Position numbers and translations under genes: made by a program
Source: Planctomycetaceae bacterium
GTDB taxonomy: Bacteria > Planctomycetota > Planctomycetia > Isosphaerales > Isosphaeraceae
Direction of reading: 5' to 3'
NCBI GenBank assembly: GCA_019237095.1
Contig: JAFAHT010000059.1
Span: 1 to 41,151 of the forward strand
Length of the DNA stretch: 41,151 nucleotides
In this document: one piece after another, positions 1-8,956 of the stretch
How positions within the stretch are numbered: position 1 is the first letter of the stretch
Layout of the letters: each line of letters starts with the position of its first letter
Notes under the pieces: model-generated
Seen by the model: only the letters and a program-made list of their open reading frames with translations
The model's database searches: none
Told to the model about the DNA's origin: nothing

Positions 1-809
1 ACTTCATCAAGGCGAGCGTCAAGCTGCTCCTCGGGGAGGACCGTCACCGACGACGAGGGCTTCGCGCCCAGGCTTTCGCCGGCCGCCCGGCTCGACCCTG
101 ACGGCCGGGTCCGGGGCTGATCGACCGGCATCGGGGTGAAGATGCGCAGCCGGGGCCGGCGGATTCGCCCCGTGACCAGCCGCGACCAGCGGAGGTCGAA
201 CAGCTTGAAACAGAATGCGAATGCCGCACCCATCAAGTGGGCCTGGTATGCCACTGTCCCGTTGTCCCCGAACAGAGGGAAGACGAGATAGATTCCCAGC
301 AGCACCCACATCGGCATCGGCAGGAAGAAGAAGAGAATCTCACGACGGGGATAGTAGAGCGTGTAGAGAGTCACCACGGCCATCACGGCCCCGGAGGCGC
401 CGAGCATGTGGCGCTCCATGCCGCCGGAGAGCGCCGCGATGACGGCCCATCCCAGGGTGCTGACTCCTCCCGCCAGGAGATAGAACGCCAGGAAGTCGCG
501 GCTCCCATAGAGTGATTCCATCTCCCGGCCCACGAGCCAGAGGAACCACATGTTTCCCAGGATGTGGAGGATGCCGGAGTGCAGGAACGTTGCCGTCCAG
601 AGCTGCCAGATCCGGCCGTGCTGAAAGATCGCCTCGGGCGTGGCCGCGAGCCAGTCCACGAACAAATGAGAATCGCCACTGAATGCGTTCTGGAGCAAGA
701 ACATTGCGCAGTTGATGACGATCAGAGTCTTGCACCAGGGTGCTACCCCGCTAAACCAGCTCGGACCACCCGTTTCACCACGATAATATTCGCGGTCGTA
801 GATTCCCAT
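1..809 (-). CDS. Rhomboid family intramembrane serine protease (C-terminus runs off the left edge)
   Basis: Reverse-strand translation from ATG at 809: MGIYDREYYRGETGG..., then ...LWTATFLHSGILHILGNMWFLWLVGREMESLYGSRDFLAFYLLAGG...MLGASGAVMAVV...AYQAHLMGAAFAF; GASG serine motif and late His. No stop before position 1, so it is not in the ORF track. Confidence 0.88.
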   Translation of the reverse strand, partial: MGIYDREYYRGETGGPSWFSGVAPWCKTLIVINCAMFLLQNAFSGDSHLFVDWLAATPEAIFQHGRIWQLWTATFLHSGILHILGNMWFLWLVGREMESLYGSRDFLAFYLLAGGVSTLGWAVIAALSGGMERHMLGASGAVMAVVTLYTLYYPRREILFFFLPMPMWVLLGIYLVFPLFGDNGTVAYQAHLMGAAFAFCFKLFDLRWSRLVTGRIRRPRLRIFTPMPVDQPRTRPSGSSRAAGESLGAKPSSSVTVLPEEQLDARLDE

Positions 810-1101
810 GGCGGCTCCGCTCCGGTGGGTGGAACACCCAACTGGCCCGTGCATTCCCGATTCGCGAGATCCCGGATAACGAATTGTGATCGATCAAAAC
901 CTAGTCTTGAGCCCCGAATGACGGTACTCCAACTTCATCATGGGACCGGCCTTCAAACCTGTCAACGGGTCGCGCAACGCCGCCGGATCTTCCGCCCAGC
1001 CGCGCCCTGGAAACCCGCTCCCAGGGCGCGAACCGGCCGGGCAGTAGTAGCTTCGGTCACCGTGAACGACCGGGCTATCCCGCCTCGTCGTGTCGGCCCG
1101 A

Positions 1102-1482
1102 TCAGTCGAGCTCGAAGGCTTCCATCGCCTCTGACTTCGAGTCGTAGATCGGCCAGACGATGTCCAGCGAAGTGACGCGAAGCAGCTCGCGCGTCCGTTG
1201 TGAGACACCCGAGAGCGCCATCGATCCGCCGTGCGAGAGAGCCAGCTTCCAGCATCGGATCAAGAGTGCCAGAAACATCGAGCCGAAGTAATCGACCTGG
1301 CTCAGATCAAAGAGAATCAAGGGATTCTCCTGACGTTGCAATGGCTTCAAGATCAGCTCGGCCGCCTGCTCCTCGAGTCCGAATGCCAGCCGCTCCAGGG
1401 CTGGCGTCGCCGTGATGACCGTGATGTCGCCATGGCGTTCGATGGTGAACGCATCGTCGGAATTCGCTTCCCTGGTGATCAT
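1102..1482 (-). CDS. STAS-domain protein (anti-sigma factor antagonist-like)
   Basis: 126 aa; GDITVITATPALERLA...ILFDLSQVDYFGSMFLALLIRCWKLALSHGGSMALSGVSQRTRELLRVTSLD has the STAS pattern. Confidence 0.8.
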   Translation of the reverse strand: MITREANSDDAFTIERHGDITVITATPALERLAFGLEEQAAELILKPLQRQENPLILFDLSQVDYFGSMFLALLIRCWKLALSHGGSMALSGVSQRTRELLRVTSLDIVWPIYDSKSEAMEAFELD

Positions 1483-1701
1483 CGTGAGTGCTCGGGAGTC
1501 AGTACCGGACGGATCATCGGCTGCAGCGTGGCAGATCCAGCATGTCGCATTCTAGGTTAGGAAGCCAGAGCTGGACGGGCAAGGTTGTTTTGCCCGGATT
1601 GATTCTCCCGGGCCAGCGGCGGCAACTCCGGCTCTCTACACAACCTGCCAGGCCGGGCCGCTCCCCCATGCGACCCGGCAACGCGGGATCGAGCGCCAGG
1701 C

Positions 1702-1926
1702 TCAGGCCGAGGGTCGACAGTTCGAAAACGCCCGGATCACCTCGTAAAGATCGTTGCTGACCATCAGGCGATCGTGTTCGAAGTCGTGCAGCCACACGTA
1801 GTTATCGCGATGAGCCTGAGCGAGCAGAGGGTATAGATCAGAAAGTTGAATCGGGATGGAGGGGGTAGTTGCGTCTTCGTGTTCGTCCTCGGGGTAGGGA
1901 AATAGCCGCAATCGTGCGGTTGCCAT
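1702..1926 (-). CDS. Small conserved-looking hypothetical protein (74 aa)
   Basis: Internal ATG at 1926: MATARLRLFPYPEDEHEDATTPSIPIQLSDLYPLLAQAHRDNYVWLHDFEHDRLMVSNDLYEVIRAFSNCRPSA; purine-rich GGAGGAGGACCAAA upstream. Confidence 0.6.
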   Translation of the reverse strand: MATARLRLFPYPEDEHEDATTPSIPIQLSDLYPLLAQAHRDNYVWLHDFEHDRLMVSNDLYEVIRAFSNCRPSA

Positions 1927-2379
1927 TTTGGTCCTCCTCCTCCGTGCGGTTCTGATCGGGTCCAACTTCGGAACGCAGTTGCAAGCAAGGCTGCGGTCCG
2001 CCGGGCCGACTGTAAGAGCATGGTGGCACAACCGTGAGGAGCACTTTTCTCTGAGCCCATGACTCTCGTCCAGCCAACCTCTTCCATCGGCCGGCCAACG
2101 ACGCGATCATCAGCCATTCCACCGATCCCGCGATATTGCCGCTGCTTGCATGCGAGTGGTTCTGATCCGATGCCGCTTCTCGCATGCGTTACGAAGTCAA
2201 AGCCGGGGCGACAAGTCCGTCGGAATCTGCTAGAGTTCCGCTCACAAGTTCACAGCCGGCGGAGGAAGGCCGGTCGAATCGCGATCGTAGCCCGGCGGAA
2301 GCGATCCTTCGGTCCGGGACCTGGCGGATCTGGGGAATTGGGTCGAGAGCCAATCGGTGCTCAGGGAGGAGCGTGGCGC

Positions 2380-3213
2380 ATGGAAGCACACCGCGATCAG
2401 TTGGCGCGGCGGCTCGGCGGGATCGCGACCATGGTTCTGGGATGCGTTCCGCTGCTCTGCGGGGCCTCGTTTCGCACGGGCAATTTCGTTGTCGAGGCAC
2501 CCACCCAGAGCATCGCCAGAACCGTTGCCGAACATGCCGAGACGGAACGGGTCAACATCGCCAGGGCTTGGCTGGGCCGCGAGTTGCCGGCCTGGACCAC
2601 TCCCTGCCCGATCCGGGTGAAGGTGACATCGGGAGAGGCCGGCGGCTTGACCTCGTTCGGCTTCAACAACGGCCGCGTGACCGACCAGAGCATGGTGGTG
2701 GAGGGCCGGCTCGACAGGATTCTTGCCTCGGCTCTGCCGCATGAGATCACCCACACAATCTTCGCCGCATACTTCGGCGGCCCGATGCCGCGGTGGGCCG
2801 ACGAGGGGGCGGCACTTCTGAGCGAGGACCAGCGCGAGCGCAGGCGGCATGACCAGATCGCCGTCGATCTGCTAGCCCGGCGCGGCGAGGTGTCGCTGGT
2901 TCGCCTGTTCCGAATCGAGGAGTATCCCAAGGACCTGATGTCGTTCTACGGTCAGGGTTATTCGATCTCGCGGTTCTTGATCGAGATCGGCGGCAGGCCC
3001 AGGTTCCTGCGCTTTGTCCGCGACGGCCTCGAGTCGGGATGGGACAGTGCGACGTTGAACCACTACGGGCTGGCCGATGTCCGCGAGCTCGACCGCGCCT
3101 GGCGATCGTGGCATCGCGTCACTCTGACGGCCAGCGTCCCGGACCGCGACGAGGGAGAGCTCGTTTACCGCGATCAGCCCGGCGACACAGAGGAACAGCC
3201 TCCGGGGCGTTGA
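2380..3213 (+). CDS. Peptidase MA-like (gluzincin) metallopeptidase, probably exported
   Basis: ATG at 2380 preceded by AGGGAGGA; hydrophobic N-terminus; zinc motif HEITHTIFAAYF...PRWADEGAALLSE. Confidence 0.75.
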   Translation: MEAHRDQLARRLGGIATMVLGCVPLLCGASFRTGNFVVEAPTQSIARTVAEHAETERVNIARAWLGRELPAWTTPCPIRVKVTSGEAGGLTSFGFNNGRVTDQSMVVEGRLDRILASALPHEITHTIFAAYFGGPMPRWADEGAALLSEDQRERRRHDQIAVDLLARRGEVSLVRLFRIEEYPKDLMSFYGQGYSISRFLIEIGGRPRFLRFVRDGLESGWDSATLNHYGLADVRELDRAWRSWHRVTLTASVPDRDEGELVYRDQPGDTEEQPPGR

Positions 3214-3485
3214 GGCTGCCGGCGGCACGGGCCTTCCCGGAGCAGCTGTTTGCGCCCTGAGCGCCGGCAGGCGAGCGTGCCGACATGTTTAGTCTCGCCA
3301 AAACAGACCGCAAGTACAAAGGAGCCTTGGGTTTACGCTTAAGTTTATGACATTCGGACCAACCACGTTTCCCGGGTGCCAGAAGGTGGGTGCCCCCTTC
3401 CGCTACGGGCGTTGGTGGTTCCCTGAACTCCAGAAATCTCTACTTTTCTCTACCACACGCCCGTTCAGTATCGGTGAAGAGTTGG

Positions 3486-5255
3486 TCATTTGTGGCTCAG
3501 CTCGATCACGTCGAAGGCCGTGTCGGGGGGGGACCGGAGGCACTCGCTGGCTCGGGCGAGCAGGGCGAGCGCGGGCTGATCGAACGCCTCCCTCCGACCC
3601 CGAAGGATCGGGTAGAGGGCGGCACACGACTCGGCCCATTCCCCCTGCTCGCAGAGGGAAAGGGCCGTTTCGTAGGCGTCGCGCATCGCGAGCCATTCCG
3701 GGGTGGGGTGGCCGCCGTGAAGCTCGTAAAGGTCGGTGGGGGCGTCAATCCCGACGACGCGGACCCGGCAGAGCCGGCGCGTGGGAAGGGAGTCACCAAT
3801 CAAGGCGCGGGTGGTGCCGGTGATCAGCACGGGGACGCCGAGCTGTTTCGTCGCCCCCTCCACTCGGCTGGCGAGGTTGACCGTGTTGCCTAGCGGGCCG
3901 TACTTCAGCCGCCGGAGGCTGCCGGTGTTGCCCACGAGAGCGTCGCCGGTGTTGACGCCGATGCCCAGCGCCAGGGTGGTCTGGACCTTCGAACCCCAGC
4001 ACTCGTTGAGCCCGGGCAGTTCGCCGAGCATGGCCTGCGCCGCGCGGCAGGCGCGAGCGGCGTGGTCCGCCTGGGCCAGTGGAGCATTCCACATCGCGAG
4101 GATTCCGTCGCCGACATAGTCGACAACCACACCCCCGTGCTCGTAGATCCGCGCGGTGAGCCGCTCCAGGATGTCGCCCATGAGGAGGCAGGTCTCGCGT
4201 GCCCCCAGTCGCTCGGCGATCCGGGAGAAGCCGCGGATATCGCTGACAAGGATTGACACCTCGCGATCCTGCCCCAGGAGGAGCTCCGGGTTGCGGTCGA
4301 GCTCGTCGGACAGCTCACGGGAGAAGAACTGCTCGAACTGGACATGGCGGCGGGCGGCCTCGGCCTCCGTACTGACCCGGGCGATCCCCGCGGCGGCTGC
4401 CGCGGCCAGAACCTGGACGAGCTGTGCGTGCAGGGGCTTCAACTGGGAGGGGCCGATCGCCTCGCGCCTCACCTTGGCCCCGAACACCGCCCCGATCACC
4501 GCCCCTCCGTCCGGGTCGAGGATCGGGGAGGCGACCACCGCCGTGATCCCGGTCAGGCTCACTGACGGGTCTTCCAGGCCACCGCCTTGATAAAACGTCC
4601 GCCGCTCCTCGCGAACGCGCTCCAGGACGGTCCGGCTGTAGTTGACGCGCGGGGCGCCCGGTGCCGAATGCACCGCGACAGGCTCCCACTTTTCGCCCTT
4701 ACGCAGCAACACCAGCCCGTGATCCAGCCCGATCAGATCGACCACCGCCCGGGCGATCTCCTGGTAGAACTCCGGAGACGATGCCGCGGCACGCTGGACG
4801 CTGACGAGCGTCTCGAACCAGCGCGTGAGCTGTGATGGGTCGGGGACGTCGGTGGCGGGGTCAAGCGTGAGCGCGCGTCGGAAGCCGGCAGTGGCGATCG
4901 GCGGTGTGACGGTGCACAGCACCGTGGAGTCGACCGGCAACTCCCCACCCTTGCGGATCTCGATCGCGGTCTGGCCGAGCGTAAGCCTGAGCGGCGTCGC
5001 GAGCTCGCGAGCCTCGCCGACCTTGATGTGCGAGCCGTCCTCGAGCGGGACCGCAACGCGCTTACTCAGGTTGGCAACTCGAACCGCTCCGGACGGCAAT
5101 TCTTCCACCCGCAGGTGGTCCTTGGACACATATGGGTCCTTGTCGAGCACGCACCGGTGGGTACCGGGCCGGGGCTCACGGCCAAACTCGAAGGGCCCCG
5201 AGTCGTGGTCGAGCTGTTGCGATCGGCCCTTGCTTGACACGAAGAACTGCAACAT
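3486..5255 (-). CDS. FHA-GAF-class III nucleotidyl cyclase
   Basis: N-terminal FHA (FGREP..., YVSKDHLRVEEL), GAF-like middle, C-terminal cyclase: VSILVSDIRGFSRIAERL...GGVVVDYVGDGILAMWNAP...GIGVNTGDALVGNTGSLRRLKYGPLGNTVNLASRVEGATK. Confidence 0.88.
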   Translation of the reverse strand: MLQFFVSSKGRSQQLDHDSGPFEFGREPRPGTHRCVLDKDPYVSKDHLRVEELPSGAVRVANLSKRVAVPLEDGSHIKVGEARELATPLRLTLGQTAIEIRKGGELPVDSTVLCTVTPPIATAGFRRALTLDPATDVPDPSQLTRWFETLVSVQRAAASSPEFYQEIARAVVDLIGLDHGLVLLRKGEKWEPVAVHSAPGAPRVNYSRTVLERVREERRTFYQGGGLEDPSVSLTGITAVVASPILDPDGGAVIGAVFGAKVRREAIGPSQLKPLHAQLVQVLAAAAAAGIARVSTEAEAARRHVQFEQFFSRELSDELDRNPELLLGQDREVSILVSDIRGFSRIAERLGARETCLLMGDILERLTARIYEHGGVVVDYVGDGILAMWNAPLAQADHAARACRAAQAMLGELPGLNECWGSKVQTTLALGIGVNTGDALVGNTGSLRRLKYGPLGNTVNLASRVEGATKQLGVPVLITGTTRALIGDSLPTRRLCRVRVVGIDAPTDLYELHGGHPTPEWLAMRDAYETALSLCEQGEWAESCAALYPILRGRREAFDQPALALLARASECLRSPPDTAFDVIELSHK

Positions 5256-5346
5256 CAGATCGACCCCTCTCGCCGCTGATCGTCATCGCGGTGTCCGGTC
5301 CGGTCCGGCGGTCCGTGACGAAGGGATTGGTCGAAGAAAACCGTTT

Positions 5347-5496
5347 TCAGTTCCTGCCACCTTTTCGATTCTCGAGGACTCCGGACTCCACCAGCCGCTC
5401 GTACTCATCCACGGTCATCCGGTGGAGCTCGTCGAAACGAATTCCGCAGAGTCTCTCACCGGTTACGACTCTCCAGCGGCCATCGCTTCCCCCCAT
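5347..5496 (-). pseudogene. 49-aa ORF resembling a truncated Uma2-family N-terminus
   Basis: Translation MGGSDGRWRVVTGERLCGIRFDELHRMTVDEYERLVESGVLENRKGGRN*; RMTVDEYERLVESGVL resembles Uma2 N-termini, but the nuclease fold does not follow. Too short for the ORF track. Confidence 0.45.
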
Positions 5497-5497
5497 T

Positions 5498-7126
5498 TCA
5501 AGATAGCACCGGTAACTGCGAGAAGAACTCGTTGCCCTTGTCGTCGACCAGGATGAAGGCCGGGAAATCGACGACGTCGATCTTGTAGACGGCCTCCATG
5601 CCGAGCTCGGGGTACTCGAGCAACTCGACCTTCTTGATGCTCTCCTGGGCCAGCAGTGCGGCGGGGCCGCCGATCGAGCCGAGGTAGAAGCCGCCGTGCT
5701 TCTTGCAGGCGTCGGTCACGGCCTGCGAGCGGTTGCCCTTGGCGATCATCACCATCGAGCCGCCGTGGGACTGGAACAGGTCCACATAGCTGTCCATCCG
5801 GCCGGCCGTTGTGGGGCCGAACGAGCCGGAAGGAGCCCCGGGTGGGGTCTTGGCCGGACCGGCGTAGTAGACGGGATGGTCCTTCAGATAGTCGGGCATG
5901 CCCTCTCCCCGGTCGAGCCGCTCCTTGATCTTGGCGTGGGCGATGTCACGCGCGACCACGATCGTCCCGGTCAGCTTCAAAGGGGTGGAGATCGTATACT
6001 TCGAAAGGTCGGCGAGAATCTGGTTCATTGGGCGGTTGAGGTCGATATCGACGCCGTGCTTGTAGCCCAGGCCCGAGCGGTACTGTGCGGGGATGAACCG
6101 GGCCGGGTCGCGCTCCAGCTCCTCGAGCCAGACCCCGTCGCGGTCGATCCGGGCCTTCATGTTGCGATCGGCCGAGCAGGACACGCCGATTCCCACCGGA
6201 CAACTGGCGCCATGGCGAGGCAGGCGGATCACCCGGGCGTCGAGCGCGAAGTACTTGCCGCCGAACTGGGCCCCGATCCCGCTCTTGCGGGCCAGGTCCA
6301 TCACCGTCTCCTCGAGTTCCAGGTCGCGGAAGGCCTGACCGAGCTTGCTTCCCTGCGTCGGCAGCTTGTCGAGATACCCCGCACTGGCGAGCTTGACCGT
6401 CTTCATGGTCGCCTCGGCCGACGTCCCACCAATCACCACCGCGAGGTGATAGGGTGGGCAGGCGGCCGTGCCCAGCGAACGCAGCTTCTCCTTGAGAAAC
6501 TTCTCCAGGCTCGCCGGATTGAGCAGCGCCTTGGTTTCCTGGAAGAGCATCGACTTGTTGGCCGATCCGCCTCCCTTGGCGACGAACAGAAACTCATACT
6601 TCTCGCCCGGGGTCGCGAAAATGTCGATCTGGGCCGGCAGGTTCGTGCCGGAGTTGATCTCGTCGTACATCGAAAGCGGAATGGTCTGCGAGTAGCGGAG
6701 ATTCTCTTTCTGATACGTGTCGAAGACTCCCCGCGACAGCCACTCCTCGTCCTTGGCGCCGCCGGTCCAGACGCGCTGGCCTTTCTTGCCGATGATCGTC
6801 GCCGTGCCGGTGTCCTGGCACATCGGCAGCTCGAACCCCGCGGCCACCGCGGCGTTTCGCAAGAGGGCCAGGGCAACGCCCCGGTCGTTGGGCGACGCTT
6901 CGGGATCGTCGAGAATCCCCGCGACCTTGGCGAGGTGCGCCGCGCGGTACAGAAACGAGACATCCCGCAGGGCTTCCCTCGCCAGAAGCCGGAGCGCCTC
7001 CGGCTTGATCTTGAGGATCTCTTCTCCCTCGAAGGTCGCAGTGGAAACGAGATTTGCATCGAGCTTGCGGTAACTGGTCGAATCAGGGGCCAGGGGGAAA
7101 GGGTCCTGGTAAGCGAACTCTGGCAT
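5498..7126 (-). CDS. fumA: Class I fumarate hydratase (Fe-S)
   Basis: 542 aa; [98 protein letters not shown]. Confidence 0.93.
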   Translation of the reverse strand: MPEFAYQDPFPLAPDSTSYRKLDANLVSTATFEGEEILKIKPEALRLLAREALRDVSFLYRAAHLAKVAGILDDPEASPNDRGVALALLRNAAVAAGFELPMCQDTGTATIIGKKGQRVWTGGAKDEEWLSRGVFDTYQKENLRYSQTIPLSMYDEINSGTNLPAQIDIFATPGEKYEFLFVAKGGGSANKSMLFQETKALLNPASLEKFLKEKLRSLGTAACPPYHLAVVIGGTSAEATMKTVKLASAGYLDKLPTQGSKLGQAFRDLELEETVMDLARKSGIGAQFGGKYFALDARVIRLPRHGASCPVGIGVSCSADRNMKARIDRDGVWLEELERDPARFIPAQYRSGLGYKHGVDIDLNRPMNQILADLSKYTISTPLKLTGTIVVARDIAHAKIKERLDRGEGMPDYLKDHPVYYAGPAKTPPGAPSGSFGPTTAGRMDSYVDLFQSHGGSMVMIAKGNRSQAVTDACKKHGGFYLGSIGGPAALLAQESIKKVELLEYPELGMEAVYKIDVVDFPAFILVDDKGNEFFSQLPVLS

Positions 7127-7201
7127 GATCGGCTCCTCCCGAAGAAGTCCGGGCGGGGTTGTTCTACCCTCGTCGGGTCAAATCACGAGGAGCCCATTGT
7201 A

Positions 7202-7912
7202 TCACGGCTGGAGCTCGAGAGTCGCCCAGAGGCTGGGATTTTCGCCGAGCGGAAAATCGCGGCCGACGCCCAGGAACTGGTCCTCGCGCTCGTGGTCCGA
7301 AACCTGATAGGCAAAGCCCAGCCGGCGGTTCGTCTCCGGATCGAAGCCGTGCAGGGCCCGGGCCGGCAGAAAGAGCTCCAGGAGCCAGCCAGCTCGGGAC
7401 AGCTCGGCGTGCATGCTCAGCACGTCGGGCGAGGCGATCGGGGCGTCGGCAACGGCCCGGGCAATCGCACGCTGGCTGACATCGACATCCAGGCTCTTGC
7501 AATCGCGCCCCAGAGTCAGATGCGCTGTGAAGCGATGGCAGAAGCGCGTGGCCCGGCTCACGTTGCGGGTATCGCGCGTGTCGATCCAGAGGTTGACATC
7601 CGCGAACCCTTCGGGCCGATTCGCACTTCTGGCAGCCTTGCTGGCCGGTGCGTCCGCCAGGATCGCGATTCCTAGCCCCCCAGGATTCCAGGCGAGCCGC
7701 ACTGATGCCCAGGAGACGCGGCCTTCGAGCGACGAAAGATCCGGAACCGCACAGGTTGCGGGCAGATCGAGCAGCCCGCCGCGCGCACCGCGACGGGGGA
7801 TCTCCTCGACCCGCGGACACGGTGCACTGAGCCGGAACCAGAACGCCTGGGGCAACAGGGCCTTGCCCATCGCGAAACACTCCCGGACCGCACCGCAGCG
7901 CAACACGCTCAC
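7202..7912 (-). CDS. Conserved hypothetical, possible CBM9/DOMON-like beta-sandwich protein
   Basis: GTG at 7912 overlaps the TGA of the upstream ORF (GTGA); body VRLAWNPGGLGIAILAD...NLWIDTRDTRNVSRATRFCHRFTAHLTLG...NRRLGFAYQVSDHEREDQFLGVGRDFPLGENPSLWATLELQP. Domain call is inference. Confidence 0.6.
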   Translation of the reverse strand: MSVLRCGAVRECFAMGKALLPQAFWFRLSAPCPRVEEIPRRGARGGLLDLPATCAVPDLSSLEGRVSWASVRLAWNPGGLGIAILADAPASKAARSANRPEGFADVNLWIDTRDTRNVSRATRFCHRFTAHLTLGRDCKSLDVDVSQRAIARAVADAPIASPDVLSMHAELSRAGWLLELFLPARALHGFDPETNRRLGFAYQVSDHEREDQFLGVGRDFPLGENPSLWATLELQP

Positions 7913-8256
7913 TCGAGCGACGAATCGACAAACGGCTTGGGTTTGGAGAACGGGCTGGGCTTGACCAGGGCACCGATGATCGTGCTGACCCCGAGCCCGA
8001 TCAGCAGGAACGCCAGGCTGTACCGCGCCAGGGCCCAGACCCCGATGAAGGCCGACCAGAATCCGAACTGGATCCCGTACCAGGGCTGGTCCTTGAGCCA
8101 TCCCTCGATGAAGGCGGTGATCGCGATCAAGAACATGATGCCCGGCCACCAGAATCGGGTTGCGAACAGGACGCCGATCCCGATCAACCAGATCCCGCCA
8201 ATCAAAGTCCTGCGACGTCCCGGCTCAGGGTGCATGTGCGATGCCCCGCGGTGCAA
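7909..8256 (-). CDS. Small multi-pass membrane protein (LiaF N-terminal/DUF5668-like)
   Basis: RRTLIGGIWLIGIGVLFATRFWWPGIMFLIAITAFIEG...LARYSLAFLLIGLGVSTIIGALVKP: paired hydrophobic helices. Confidence 0.65.
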   Translation of the reverse strand: MHRGASHMHPEPGRRRTLIGGIWLIGIGVLFATRFWWPGIMFLIAITAFIEGWLKDQPWYGIQFGFWSAFIGVWALARYSLAFLLIGLGVSTIIGALVKPSPFSKPKPFVDSSLE

Positions 8257-8366
8257 GAAAGTGCGCGAGTTCCCGGAAAGTCCGTCCGCGCCTCACGGAG
8301 TGGTTCGTGAAACCATCGCAATTATTGCGGCAAGAACTCTTCTTGTCGTACAGGACAAGTCCTTCC

Positions 8367-8846
8367 CTACGCCTCCAGTCGTTTCAGCAAGTTGACCATC
8401 TCGATGGCCGCCAGGGCAGCGTCGGCCCCCTTGTTGCCCAACTTGAGGCCGGCTCGATTGACGGCCTGCTCCACGGTTTCGGTGGTAAGGACGCCGAAGA
8501 TGACCGGGACGCCGGTCGCCAGTCCGGCCTGCATGACTCCGGCGGCGGCCTGGCCGGCAACGTGGTCGTAGTGCCCGGTCTCTCCCCGGATCACGCAGCC
8601 CAGGCAGATGACCGCGGCGTACCGGCCGCTCTCGGCGAGCTTGCGGGCCAGAAGTGGAATCTCGAACGAGCCAGGCACCCAGACCAGGTCGAGCCGGTCC
8701 TCGGGTACGCCGTGCCGCACGAACGTATCGCGGCAGCCCGTCCAGAGCGCCTCGGTCACGAGCGCGTTGAACCGGGACGCCACAATCGCGAACCGGCCCG
8801 CGGGCGCGGAGAAATCACCTTCGTAGGCAGGCATTGGGCAGTCCAT
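8367..8846 (-). CDS. ribH: 6,7-dimethyl-8-ribityllumazine synthase
   Basis: FAIVASRFNALVTEAL...VWVPGSFEIPLLARKLAESGRYAAVICLGCVIRGETGHYDHVAGQAAAGVMQ...GVPVIFGVLTTETVEQAVNRAG. Confidence 0.95.
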   Translation of the reverse strand: MDCPMPAYEGDFSAPAGRFAIVASRFNALVTEALWTGCRDTFVRHGVPEDRLDLVWVPGSFEIPLLARKLAESGRYAAVICLGCVIRGETGHYDHVAGQAAAGVMQAGLATGVPVIFGVLTTETVEQAVNRAGLKLGNKGADAALAAIEMVNLLKRLEA

Positions 8847-8848
8847 GG

Positions 8849-8865
8849 GTCACGCCCCGCGTGAC
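8849..8865 (-). promoter_or_regulatory. Perfect 7-bp hairpin just upstream of the ribH start
   Basis: GTCACGC-CCC-GCGTGAC, 2 nt 5' of the ribH ATG (8844-8846). Confidence 0.5.
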
Positions 8866-8871
8866 GTATCA

Positions 8872-8938
8872 ACCTCGGCAGGGCGCGGCTGCCGCTGGTT
8901 CCCCGCAAGGCTCGGCGGCAGATTTGCCCTCCCGAGGT
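8872..8938 (-). promoter_or_regulatory. Nested hairpin in the rho-ribH intergenic region
   Basis: Outer arms ACCTCGGCAGGGC (8872-8884) and GCCCTCCCGAGGT (8926-8938), 12/13 paired; inner arms CTGCCGC (8889-8895) and GCGGCAG (8915-8921), 7/7 paired. No obvious U-tract. Confidence 0.55.
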
Positions 8939-8956
8939 ATCGACTCGTGAGCGCCG

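Noticed and set aside
5696-7675. 659-aa plus-strand ORF opposite fumarase
   Set aside because: Antisense shadow spanning two unrelated minus-strand genes; no domain signature.
8847-8956. FMN riboswitch upstream of ribH
   Set aside because: Conserved RFN-element sequences are not visible; only generic hairpins.
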